Of a stretch of 64,000 nucleotides of DNA, positions 42,150 through 51,439 are shown piece after piece. Source of the stretch: Prorocentrum cordatum. Lineage: Eukaryota > Sar > Dinophyceae > Prorocentrales > Prorocentraceae. The notes beneath the pieces are model-generated. The model was not told the DNA's origin and did not search any database. It saw nothing but the letters and a program-made list of their open reading frames with translations. Numbering within the stretch: the stretch's first letter is position 1; the number at the start of each line of letters is the position of its first letter. Where the stretch lies: positions 196,001-260,000 of the forward strand of contig CAUYUJ010016138.1 in assembly GCA_963575745.1 (NCBI GenBank), given 5' to 3'. The position numbers were made by a program, and so were the translations under genes.

Positions 42150-42545
42150 GGGCACTACGACATCGTGCGAAAACGTAATTTTTGGGGACGATCTCCATGA
42201 CAATCCTTGCAACGGCTGTAATTTTTTAAGACGAGTGCGCGCGGCGCCAAGGCGAGAACCACAGTTTTACAACGGCTTGCCCTCCATCCCTAAAGCTCCT
42301 GCAAGTTGTTAGGAATGATGTGTGCGGCGTTTAGGCGAGAACCACATTTTGAAAACGACCCGTCCGCGAACCTTGTGCAACATGATGTGCGCGGCGCTCA
42401 GGCGAGAGCCACATGTTGAAAACGACCTGTTTTCAACCCGTGAAGCTCTTTCAAATGTTTAAGACGGATGTGCGCGGCGCTAAAGCGAGAGCAACATTTT
42501 GAACACCACCCGCCCTCCATCCGTGAAGCTGTTGCACATTTCCTC
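42150..42545 (+). repeat. About five tandem ~80-bp units
   Basis: Cores near 42228, 42316, 42383 and 42466 read GATGTGCGCGGCGCTCAGGC, then GAGAGCCACATTTTGAAAAC, then a CCGTGAAGCT-like spacer. A more diverged unit precedes at about 42150. No coding potential. Confidence 0.75.
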
Positions 42546-42659
42546 GCTTCGAGAGCAGACATGGTGAGGAAGTCTCAGGCGAAGCGCCTGGCCCTCCCTT
42601 CCGACTTGGACTGGCTTTTGGGTGCGACAATCGGGACGATCGAAATGGGTACGGAAAGT

Positions 42660-42835
42660 GTGGGTACAAAGCCCAACAGAAGTTCGTGCTCATTTTGAAC
42701 AAGTCCCTTGTCGGTGTCGCCGCAAAAGGTGTCCAGTTGAGGCAGAAGGCCGCCTGCCCAACAGCGGCCGCTGCTGATTTGGGGCAACATCAGTTGTTGG
42801 GCATTGTGCCCATGTGTTCCGTACCCAATTCGGGT
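42660..42835 (-). repeat. Dispersed repeat family L, copy 2
   Basis: TCGGTGTCGCCGCAAAAGG, GCCCAACAGCGGCCGCTGCT and GTTGTTGGGCATTGTG match 12160-12340. The minus reading is open from 42841 to 42575 and includes GHNAQQLMLPQISSGRCWAG, which is more protein-like than the first copy. Confidence 0.5.
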
Positions 42836-42916
42836 TTCCAAAGGAGGAGTTTTTCATAGGGAAAACAGAAGGAGGAGGAGACCGGCCCATTTTTCCGACC
42901 CGTGTCCTGTCCGCAG

Positions 42917-43060
42917 GCGATGGGCGTCGCCGCCGGCGGCGCCGCCGCCGCACCGTCCGCAGCGAGCGCTTCCGCCCAGCTGGACGCGGAGCTCCAGGAG
43001 CTGCGGGACACGAAGCCGACCTTCTCGATGGTCAGCCACGAGATAGCGAAGGATGCCGCC
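42917..43060 (+). CDS. Candidate exon with coiled-coil-like helix
   Basis: A GTGTCCTGTCCGCAG acceptor precedes AMGVAAGGAAAAPSAASA, then SAQLDAELQELRDTKPTFSM and VSHEIAKDAAL. Third positions are almost all G/C. It runs into a CTT/TCC tract at 43060 that may be intron. AQLDAELQEL suggests a short amphipathic helix. The protein is not recognised. Confidence 0.45.
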
Positions 43061-43326
43061 CTCCTCCTCCTCGTCTTCCTTCTCCTTCTCCTCCTCCTCC
43101 TCCTTGGAAGCAGCCTTGTGCTGCCTCGTGATCATCAGGACTGCGTAGTGTCTCATTTTTTCGTTGGCTGCCGCTGTGCCTGCCGTTCCCGACTCTTCCG
43201 TCGTTGCTGCTGGCGATTCCAGCGAGCACGGAGTCGAGAGGGGCAGAAAGCCACGGTTCATCTTCGGTCGCTGGTTTCCCGTTTCGGTGACGGAAGAATT
43301 GCATACGTGAACACACGTGTTCGAAA

Positions 43327-43450
43327 TTCTGCTCGGGTTTCTTTGATCAGCGCTGGGATTCCCCCGAGGCGGCGTCCCCTGCGCCGCCTCTGGCGCGTTC
43401 CGCGCTCCAGGAATGGGGTCCAGCGCCCATCCAAGAAATCTGCGCGGTCC
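43327..43450. mobile_element. Family C inverted-repeat element, copy 3
   Basis: Left arm TCGGGTTTCTTTGATCAGCG then CTGGGATTCCCCC; right arm read on the other strand GCGCAGATTTCTTGGATGGG then CGCTGGACCCC. The centre GCGCCGCCTCTGGCGC is close to the palindrome in the other copies. Confidence 0.7.
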
Positions 43451-43558
43451 TCCAAAAGTGCACGTTTGTGCCTTCTTTAATTCTCTACTCCCTCCGTCTC
43501 TCTTGCTCCTTCTTCTGCCTGGCTGGTGCTTCCCATGATGGAGTTCCTTCTTCTTCTC

Positions 43559-43692
43559 GGTGGCGGGCGAGGGGGGGGCGGGGAAATGAGAAGGAGAAGG
43601 CGGACAGGAAACCTCTCAGAAGGCCAGGGGGCGTCCGAGCCTTCTGAGAAGGCCCGCCCTTTCTCACTTCCCCCCCACGCTCGCCGCCGATC
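43559..43692. mobile_element. Family B element (CCTTCTGAGAAGG type), copy 2
   Basis: Left arm GGTGGCGGGCGAGGGGGGGG, then CGGGGAAATGAGAAGG; right arm read on the other strand GGCGGCGAGCGTGGGGGGGA, then AGTGAGAAAGG. The interior has the palindrome CCTTCTGAGAAGG. About 134 bp, non-coding. Confidence 0.7.
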
Positions 43693-44389
43693 TCAGTGGG
43701 AAGAGCTGACGATTCTCATCGTCACTGAGTGAGGAAAAGCAAAACGCCCTCTTTGGGCCGGCGCTCGCCGCCCCACCGCCTCTCCAGATGCCTTCGGGTC
43801 GCGGAGCAGAGAGGCAAGCGGCTGCGGGTGTTGGGCGATGTTCCGCTTCGGGGGGGGGGCTCGCACCAGGCCCCAGGGCCGGGTTCTGGGCGATTGTTCT
43901 GTTTCGGGCGGCCGCGGGGAAAGCGGCTGGAGATGAAGAGCGGCGGAAGTGGTCCAGACCTTTTGGGGAGTCCGCGTTGTGAAACAAAGCGACGTTGGAA
44001 GTTGAATCATCATGTCAAGCGGTGAAACATGCACCCCGACTCTCCAGAATGGGCATTTGCTAAGCAGTCCTGTGCGCTTACTAACCAGTCCTTCCTTTCT
44101 TCTTCATCGATCCCTTCTTCCCGAGACAGTGCTTGTGACGAGGGGTTCTTTATTTGTGTTCTGAAGTAGCTGGACGAGTCCGGCCCAGGATGGTCCATGT
44201 CGCTGCCCAGTGCCGCCTCGTGGTCGCTCGTGCGCGCCCCGTGCGCTGGGTGGGTCCGCCGAGGTTCCGCCACGCTGCCCCCCTCTTGAGCGCCCAGTGC
44301 CTCTGGGTGGGTCGAGCAAGGTCGCGCCCCGCTTCCGCCTGTGCTGCCTCGTGGGCGCTCGTGGGCGCCTCGTGCGCTGAGCTTGCACC

Positions 44390-44485
44390 AGGTAGCTTCA
44401 CTAGACAGCTTACGCAACACAGCTTACACGTCACAGCTTAGACGGCATAGCGTACGCTACGTAGCTTGCACTACGTAGCTCGCAG
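44390..44485 (+). repeat. 14-bp tandem repeat, about 7 units
   Basis: Units are variants of CAGCTTACACGTCA and GTAGCTTGCACTAC. No gene overlaps. Confidence 0.75.
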
Positions 44486-44639
44486 GGCTGGTGCCAGCAG
44501 AGCAGATATCCACTTGCCTGCGGCGACTCTTGCCACCGTGCAACCAGAGCATTCCCATGAGTTGGTTCGACATGTCTTGAGATCCGTTCGCGTCAATGGT
44601 CGAGGAGCATTGGCCTTCGCACTGTCGGCTTAGCTCGAC

Positions 44640-45514
44640 TGGGGCGGCTGGCAGGCTTGCCTGGCTGGCGTCTCGCGGTGAGCTCGGCCCCCCAGCTTGG
44701 AGGCGCGGAGGCGTTCCAGCAGGCTTGCCCGCGAGCGTGGGAGGTCGCCGACGCGGGCCGGTCGCTGCGGGCGAGCTGCGCCGACTTGCTGTGTCCCGCC
44801 GCGGAGCCCCAGGAGACGGGCGGCAAGGGCGCGGGCAGCTGGCTGGTGCCGCCATATCAGGACGATCATGTGGTGGCGGACGCGCACTTCCTGCCACCCG
44901 CCAGACGTCGGCGCATCCTGCCTTCGCGCCAGGGCGGACGGAACGCGCCGCGGAGCGAATCTGGGCGTCGCGCCAGAGCGCTGCCTTCGATTCCGCGTTG
45001 GCAGCGGAACGATCGCGCCGCGGCAGCGTCCAGGACTGGTTCGCGCGCTTGCTGCGCGCCCGCGGCGTTACTTGGGTGGCTGCAGGGCAGGCCGCCCCCG
45101 CCTGGGGCCGCACGTGGTCGCGCGGCCGCTTGGATTGGAGGCCGCCTGCTCCGACGCGGCCAACGCAAACCCCGCCCCCGGCGACAGACGCCGCCCCCGG
45201 CGCGGGCGCGGCAGCGGGCCGCAACTGCGCCGTCGGGGACGGCGCTGCCGTGGCAGCCGCGGACGCTCGCAAAAACACGCGGCGCCCAGGCCCACTGAGT
45301 GCGGGCGCTGCTCCAAACCTGGGCCCGCGGCGACTGCGACGCGCTGGCGGCGGCCCGCCAGGGCCTGGCGGCTGCGCCGCAACGTGACCGCGGCGAGGCC
45401 TACCTCGCAGCGTGCTTCGCCGCCCTCGGCGCGCTCCGCCGCGGCGCTGGCCCCGCAGCCCGCCGCGCGCTCGGGCTGGGCGCGCTCCGGGGCGACCGCG
45501 GAGGGCGCTGGTAG
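44640..45514 (+). CDS. GC-rich gene or retrogene, unknown protein
   Basis: Three consecutive segments look coding, with about 80-95% G/C at third positions, but in changing frames. Segment 1 (about 44690-44915) gives GGAEAFQQACPRAWEVADAG and GSWLVPPYQDDHVVADAHF. Segment 2 (about 44925-45150) gives RTERAAERIWASRQSAAF and GSVQDWFARLLRARGVTW. Segment 3 (45297-45514) gives VRALLQTWARGDCDALAAAR and GEAYLAACFAALGALRRGAG and ends at TAG. Segments 1 and 3 share a frame separated by a TGA at 45294. Either short introns or frameshifts in a pseudogene explain this. No family is recognised. Confidence 0.45.
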
Positions 45515-45664
45515 ACGCGCAACGCACACCGTCAGAGGCGGCGGAGAGCTTCTAACCTCCTTCGAAATAAAGAACAAGCGCTTTTGTCAAAATGCTACCT
45601 ATACGGCCACCCTTCGGGTGATCAGGAGGTTGTGGGGGGGAAGAAGGGGGGAACCAACATCTGA

Positions 45665-46100
45665 CTCAATCGATCTCACTATCGATCTCACTCAACGGGA
45701 CACCACGGGACACGTGTCGATCTCACTATCGATCTCACGATCGATCTCACTCAACGGACCATCGACCTCACTCAACGGGACACCATAGGACACCACGAGA
45801 CACCCCAGGACACCTCGGGACACCACGTCGATCTCATTATCCATATCATTATCGAACTCACTCAACGGGACACCACGGGACATCACGGGACACTGGCGGG
45901 ACACCTGCGGGACACCAGCGGGACACCGGCGGGACACCGGCGGGCCACCGGCCGCCGGAGGAGACACATTTGGTCCGGCCGCGGCCCAGCCACAGGAGGA
46001 TTTCGGTACACCAGCGGGACATTGGCGGGACACCGCGGGCCACTGGCCGACGGAGGAGAAACATTTGGTCTGGCCGCGGCCCAGCCACAGGAGGATTTCC
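45665..46100 (+). repeat. Mixed minisatellites and a 95-bp tandem duplication
   Basis: 45665-45940 alternates GATCTCACTATC and GGGACACCACGGGACACC units. Then a ~60-bp block at 45944-46003 (GCCGGAGGAGACACATTTGG, then CGCGGCCCAGCCACAGGAGG) is repeated at 46039-46098, 95 bp later, with few changes. Confidence 0.8.
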
Positions 46101-46414
46101 TTTCGCCCGCCCACGCAGCTTCGCCTCGCCCGCAGGCACGCACGGCACGCACAACACGAACCCGAAACCGAAATCGAATTTCCGGTAGGGGGGGTCTCCG
46201 TTTCACGTCGGACTCACCCCCCAACTTCCGACTTCCTCTCCTTTCAGTCATGACAAGCACATGTGAATAAGCTACAAAACATTTTGATCATTTTTTCCTC
46301 GAGAGGTCCACCTGCCAAAAGTAGACGCGGCGGCGGCCTGCTGCTGGGGGGCCATCCCTTTCTCCTTGCCTGTCCTCTGCTCCTTGCCTCTGGCGGGCCC
46401 GCGTGCGCCCGGCG

Positions 46415-46521
46415 GCGGTCCTCCTCCTCCTCCTCCTCCTCCTCCTCCTCCTCCTCCTCCTCCTCCTCCTCCTCCTCCTCCTCCTCCCCCTCCCCCTCCC
46501 CCTCCTCCTCCTCCTTCTCCC

Positions 46522-46592
<71 letters not shown>

Positions 46593-46687
46593 GCATCAGC
46601 ATCAGCATCAGCATCAGCATCATCATCATCATCATCATCATCATCAGATTCATCATATTCATCTTCATCTTCATCTTCATCTTCATC

Positions 46688-46728
<41 letters not shown>

Positions 46729-46759
46729 TATCATTATCATCATCGTCATCATCATCATT

Positions 46760-46830
<71 letters not shown>

Positions 46831-46862
46831 CGTCGTCGTCATCATCATCATCATCATCGCAC
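46415..46862 (+). repeat. TCC array followed by TCA array
   Basis: About 105 bp of TCC units, then about 340 bp of ATC units with CAG and TTC variants. It lies immediately beyond the 3' end of the minus-strand retrogene, separated by about 35 bp. Confidence 0.9.
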
Positions 46863-46869
46863 ATGCATG

Positions 46870-48052
46870 CGCGCCTGGGGCATTCGCACACCAATCAACT
46901 AGGCAAAGCACGCTCTGGCCTCGTACAGCGGCACCTCGAACCAGTAGCCCTCGGACGACGAACGGAGTACAGGTAGAGGAACACACTGACGCACATGTGG
47001 TGGAAGACGTAGGAGCGCCAGGAATACGAAGGAGAATGCCGGGAAGAGTTTCTGCAACAGGAGGCTGCAGAACAAGACGGGATCAGGCCGCACAGGCCCC
47101 CGTGTTCGCCGAGCAAAACGAGAATTCACAGTTCATCCAACATCGAACCCCTTCTCGGTCCACCTATTGTCGTACTCGTTCAGCAGTCTCACGAAGCCGA
47201 AGATGGGAACGGCTAGCATCACGCTCAAAGCGCACAGCGCCCCAGCCACCGCCAGCCTGCACCACGCCCAGCGGCGCCTCCGCGGCCCCAGCGGCGGGCA
47301 GTCATCCCCCATAGGGGCCCGATCAGCGCCTCCGCCCACGGCCACTGGCACTGTCTGCGGCTCCCTGAGCTCCTCCTCTTGAGGCCCCTCGGGACCCTCC
47401 GCGTCCAGGGGGACGAAGAGAGCCATGCCCCGGTAGCCCAGGAACTCCCACGAACAGCTGGAGAAGACCACAGCACCGCATATGCACACAAGGCCTGAGA
47501 ATGGCGGCAAGGCCTCCCAGGAGCCATCAGAAGGCACGAAGATCGGGGCGTCGACGTTCTCGGGGAACCTGAGCTGCTCAGGTGACGGGGAGCGCCTCCT
47601 CGCCTCCAGCCGAGCGCCGTGCTGCGCCCGAAGCAGCTGGGCAGCCGAGGCATGCTCCACGTCGATGTCCCCAGCGTCGGAGTGCAGCGCGACGTTCCTG
47701 CGCAGCACGTCGAGCCACATCGGCTCCTCACCGTTGACAAGGGCCATGACAGCAGAAACAACAGCCCGAAGTCGTGACCCAACCTCCCAGTTCCTACGAT
47801 GAGCGAGAGAGCATCCTCTGCCAGCTGTAACTGGTGTGCGAGCTGGTCTGTTTGATAAGCAAGGCGTTGAACGAGACGATCAGCTGATACACGTGCTCGC
47901 GACCTCCGCGAAGCACGAGACAAACAAATGGTGCCTCTCGATGGGGCACCTCCCGCAGCCACTTCCACGCCAGAGACTGCCCCACCGCCGCCACCGCAAG
48001 ACATGAGGCCTAGCGAGCTCGAGCAATAGGGCTGCCATCCGCTGGTGTATGG
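46870..48052 (-). pseudogene. Spliced-leader-tagged retrogene of an unknown membrane protein
   Basis: Coding-like sequence follows the relict leader without visible introns but with frame changes. In the frame with the highest third-position GC, an N-terminal segment (about 47985-47800) gives LAWKWLREVPHREAPFVCLV and GREHVYQLIVSFNALLIKQ. A shift near 47790 leads to 47747-47133: VNGEEPMWLDVLRRNVALHS, then IFVPSDGSWEALPPFSG, an acidic linker, then a hydrophobic span LAVAGALCALSVMLAVPIFG near the end, likely a membrane segment. A TGA at 47135-47133 is followed by another hydrophobic reading to about 46899. I do not recognise the family. The leader plus lack of introns supports reinsertion of a trans-spliced mRNA; the shifts suggest decay. 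Confidence 0.55.
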
Positions 48053-48074
48053 CATGAGCCAAAATGGCTACGGA
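48053..48074 (-). other. Relict dinoflagellate spliced leader
   Basis: On minus the sequence reads TCCGTAGCCATTTTGGCTCA followed by TG. The known dinoflagellate leader has the same 20 bases followed by AG, so 21 of 22 positions match. It sits at the 5' end of the retrogene, and the A-to-T change creates an ATG. A match of this length is not expected by chance. Confidence 0.9.
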
Positions 48075-48343
48075 CCTCCTCCTCCTCCCCGCGCGGCCGC
48101 GCGCCCGTCGCCTCCGCCTTCTGGTTCTCTCTTCCGTTTCCTCGCCTCTTCTCGGGAGCGAAAGAAGGACGCCCACGTACATGAATCCACGCTGGTTTCG
48201 AGAGGTCGCCTTGCGCGAATGTTCGCATCACGCGGCAGGTCTCGCGGGTCAAGGGGCCGCGTTCATGTACATAGCTGGGCGCGTACGTCCTCTGTGGGCT
48301 CCCTGTCTTCCCTCCCCCCCCCATCCTTGCTGGGCAATTTTGC

Positions 48344-48480
48344 GTGGGGCCTGCTCCGAGCGGAGACCTGGCAGAGCGCGGGCTCGGGCGCGCGCTGGTG
48401 GAAGTGGCGTGCGCGCTGAGGCGCCGCCCGCCCCTGCCCGAGCCGCGCCCGTCGGGCCGCTTCCGACGGGGGGCCGGCCA
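48344..48480 (+). CDS. Weak exon candidate, GC-rich
   Basis: The frame gives GDLAERGLGRALVEVACALR and then RRPPLPEPRPSGRFR, with nearly all third positions G/C. There is no clear acceptor or donor, and the region leads straight into a GC-rich minisatellite, so this may be chance. Confidence 0.25.
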
Positions 48481-48509
48481 AGGATGGCAGCGGGGCCTGG
48501 GCGCGGCCA

Positions 48510-49200
48510 GACTGCGGGAGCGCCCTCCTCGTCGCCGCGGCCAGGCGCGGCTCGAAAGCCCAGTGCGGTTGGACCTTTGGCGGGGCCCGGGGGCCGACGT
48601 GGAGCTTGGAGGCCTCCTGGCCTTCGGGGGCCGTCCTCGTTGCTGCGGGCTGGCGCGGCGTGGAGCAAAAACTGGTGCGTCTGGACTCCCGGGAGAGGGG
48701 TCCGCGGTACAAATGCTGAGTTTCGAGGCGTCCTAGCTGTCGGGGGCCGTCGTCGCCGCCGCGCTTCGACGTGGCGCCGCAAAACCATGGCGTTCGAACT
48801 CAGGGAGGGTCCGGGGACCGATGTTGAGCTTCGAAGCACCCTGGCCGTCGGGGACCGTCCTCGTCGCTGCGGCTGGACGCGGTGCGAAAAAACCGGTGTT
48901 TGGACCCCTGGAAATGGCTTGGGGGACGGTGTTGAGGTTGGAGGTTTTTCGGCCTTCAGGGGCTCTCTTCGTCGCCGCGGCATGGTGGCGGCGCGAAAAG
49001 TTGGTGCGGTTGGACCCAGGGGGGTCCAGAGTTTCGAGGCCTCCTGGCCTTCGGGGCTGTCCTCGTCGGTCCGGTTGGACGCGGCGCGAAAAGCCCGTGC
49101 GTCTGGACCCGGGGAGAGGGGTCCAGAGACCGAAATGGAATTTTTGCCAGGGTTTCCTGGCCATCGGGGGCCGCCTGCGTCGCTGCCGAGGCTACGGATC
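48510..49200 (+). repeat. Minisatellite, about six ~110-bp units
   Basis: Each unit holds GCGCGAAAAGCCCGTGCGTC, then TGGACCCGGGGAGAGGGGTC, then a GTTTCGAGGCCTCCTGGCC-like block and GGGGGCCGTCCTCGTCGCC. Units are about 95-120 bp and diverged. A lone unit lies at 31437-31490. Confidence 0.75.
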
Positions 49201-49323
49201 ACGGCGTTTGCCAAGGCTGAGCGCGTCCAGGGGAAGCCAGGCATGCTCGCGTCGTAATCAAGTGCGCACGGACACATGTTGTTGTGCTCTTTCCGGTGGC
49301 CCTCGGTGAGCCCGGGGGCCGCC

Positions 49324-49408
49324 GTCAGAAAATTACTCGGGATGACAAGCCGGCCCTAGAGAAAGGGTCGGGACCTCCGGGGAGACCGTAATGAAAACCT
49401 ACAGGCCT
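49324..49408 (+). repeat. Dispersed repeat family J, copy 2
   Basis: GTCAGAAAATTACTCGGGA, then AGAAAGGGTCGGGACCTCCG, then GAGACCGTAATGAAAACC. It matches 52068-52149 in inverse orientation and, more loosely, 10081-10148. Confidence 0.65.
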
Positions 49409-49597
49409 CCCGGATGAGGTCCGAGAAGATGGGGTCGGAGGATCGCGCGTCATCGCCGATGAATCGACGAGAGGGCTCGATGTGGAGCCGCATGTCCCCC
49501 ACGCCGACGGCGGTGCCGATGCATCGCCGGCGTCGCCGATGCATCGGCGATGCGGCGCGATCCTCCGACCCCATCTTCTCGGGCCCCATCCCTGAGG
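49406..49597. mobile_element. Palindromic element with perfect 28-bp arms
   Basis: 49421-49448 and 49555-49582 are exact reverse complements (beginning CCGAGAAGATGGGGTCGGAG). Weaker pairing extends outward about 15 bp on each side. The interior has further symmetry around GATGCATCGCC and GATGCATCGGCGATGC. The same peptide (EKMGSEDRA) therefore appears on both strands, which shows the palindrome and not a gene. Confidence 0.85.
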
Positions 49598-49599
49598 GC

Positions 49600-50875
49600 C
49601 CTGTTCGAAGAGTGGCGCGGTGACTGCAGTCTGAAGGGGAGGCGACGCTCTGGAAGGGATGGACCGCGGCGCCAGAGCGGAGAAGTTAGCGGTACCAAGC
49701 AGCGCACGGATAGGAGGGGAGGTCAGAGGAGGAAAAGGCACTCATACCGCTACCCTCCCCTCGTTTTCCCTTTTTGGGGTCTCTTGGGAGGCCCTCGTCC
49801 CCAACGCTGGATTCGCTTCGAATTTTTTGCCAGAACGCTCATCGGGAGAGGTTCGGAGAATATCGGTATCGGTACCTGTTGGCTTCTCCAGGATGGGGGT
49901 GGTCTCTTTTTGCTCTCCGTCCACGGCCGCCGAGGGCACTGGCTTTTTGAAGTTTGCCGGCACCGCCGACACCCCACCGTACCGCCCTCGGCGCGGACCC
50001 GAGGTGGAGGTGGGACAAACAGAGAAGAGATGATCCAGTAGGAAACAGTGTCGGCGAAGGGGTGCGCGCAGAAGGTAGTTAGGGTTCGACGATGGGTCAA
50101 AAGCAATGTTTGAGGTGGACGCCCGTGGTGCAACGGTTGGGCCGACGATGGGGACCAGGATGTTTGTAGTTTGTAGTGGTGGAAAGACGATGTGATGACG
50201 GAGAGTATCGGTTTCGAGGCAGTTCATGGTATGTGGCGCGGCGCGTGATACGCGATAGGAGGTGGTGGCAGTGGTATCGGTAGTCGCAGGAAGAGGAATT
50301 CGCAGGAGGACGAGGGATAGTCTCTGTGCAGGAAAAGCATATCTGATGACGAGGGGGGGACTCGATCAAGGCTTGAGGAAAGCCAGCGGGACGCAGGCCA
50401 GCCCGCTGCAGGGAGGATGGCAGGGAAGATGAGGAGGAGCAGCAGCAGCAGAAGGTGATGCGGATGTACACGAGGATGAGGACGGATCGGGATCTGGGAT
50501 TCAGATGAGGAGAGATGACTATGGGGGAAAGGGATGTAGTTAGAGAGGGCGGCGAGGATGAGTATGGGAAGTGAGGATGAAGTGGCACGAGAGGATGAAG
50601 AGGAACTGGAGGAGCTGGAGTAGAACGAATGGAGGACGAGGAACATGCGAGGAGTAGGAGGAGGAAACTGTGGCAGAGGAGGAGGAGGAGGAGGAGGAGG
50701 ACATGAGGTAGACACTGACGTTTAAATGAGCTCGTAGTATGCCGAGAGGGAGGGGGAGGGGGGGACGAAGGAGGGAGCATGGGGTATGGGAGGGAGTGGG
50801 GACGAGGCAAACGGGCGGGGGAGAGAGGGCCCCTGACCTCCGCAATGACACCTTGTGCACACTTCTCTCCTCGCT
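49600..50875. other. No gene; GA/GGA-rich patches
   Basis: Family K copy 4 lies at about 49778-49865. From 50300 the plus strand becomes purine-rich (GGATGAGGAGGAGC-type), with a short GGA array at 50678-50700. No exon is supported. Confidence 0.4.
49778..49865 (+). repeat. Dispersed repeat family K, copy 4
   Basis: GAGGCCCTCGTCCCCAACGC, then TGGATTCGCTTCGAA, then GCCAGAACGCTCATCGGGAG and GGTTCGGAGAATATCGG. It aligns best with the copy at 3058. Confidence 0.5.
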
Positions 50876-50878
50876 CCT

Positions 50879-51080
50879 CGGCGGTGAGCCCGGGGGGGGG
50901 GGAGTGAGACGGGGCGGGCCTTCTCAGAAGGCTCGGAAGCTCCCAGCCTTCTCAGAAGGTTTCTGAGCCTCCCCCGAAGACGTGGAAACTGTCTCAGAAG
51001 GCGTGGGGTCTTCTGATCAGTCCCGCCGTCTTCTGAGAAGGCCTTCTCCTTCTCACTTCCCCCTGGCTCGCATCCGATCT
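50879..51080. mobile_element. Family B element (CCTTCTCAGAAGG type), copy 3
   Basis: Left arm GGCGGTGAGCCCGGGGGGGG then GGAGTGAGACGG; right arm read on the other strand GGATGCGAGCCAGGGGGAAG then TGAGAAGG. The interior repeats the CTTCTCAGAAGG palindrome several times. About 200 bp. Confidence 0.7.
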
Positions 51081-51396
51081 CCCCCGACTCTGTCCAGAAG
51101 GTACTCGGCCCTCTCCGCGTTATGTTTTTTTTGTTCTGGGGGGGGATTTTGAGCGTTGATGGCTCTTACGGTCTGTTCCAGCCCGATTGGCGTCGGCGTC
51201 TCAAAGGACTGCTCCCCGCTGCAGCGTGGGCCTCGCTTCCGGATCGGCGCTGCGCTCCCCTCATTCAGAACCGCGGTCTCGCCCCAGCATGGGCCACTCT
51301 TCTGGATCCGAGTCCTTTTCCATCGTGGTCGCCCCCCCTCAGGGTCGCCTCGGCTTTCCCTGGTCCTCCTGCTCGACCCGCTCCTTCCACTCCAGC

Positions 51397-51397
51397 C

Positions 51398-51432
<35 letters not shown>
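51397..51432 (+). repeat. CTG microsatellite (about 11 units)
   Basis: GCTGCTGCTGCTGCTGCTGC run followed by TTCGTCG and a CTCCTCC tract. It would read poly-Gln on minus, but no supported gene contains it. Confidence 0.85.
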
Positions 51433-51433
<1 letters not shown>

Positions 51434-51439
51434 CGTCGT

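Noticed and set aside
44457-45527. 356-codon open frame on minus
   Set aside because: It is antisense to plus-strand segments with much stronger third-position GC bias, and its product is Arg/Ala/Pro-rich without structure.
46244-46986. Poly-Asp, poly-His, poly-Ser and poly-Ile open frames
   Set aside because: All six frames are open because the sequence is a pure TCC/TCA array.
48249-49277. 342-codon minus frame with FRAASNR-type repeats
   Set aside because: The repeats follow the ~110-bp minisatellite units. The same pattern in a lone unit at 31437 is outside any supported gene.
49325-49741. Similar peptides (EKMGSEDRA) on both strands, suggesting a duplicated gene
   Set aside because: They come from the perfect 28-bp inverted repeat, which necessarily reads the same on both strands.
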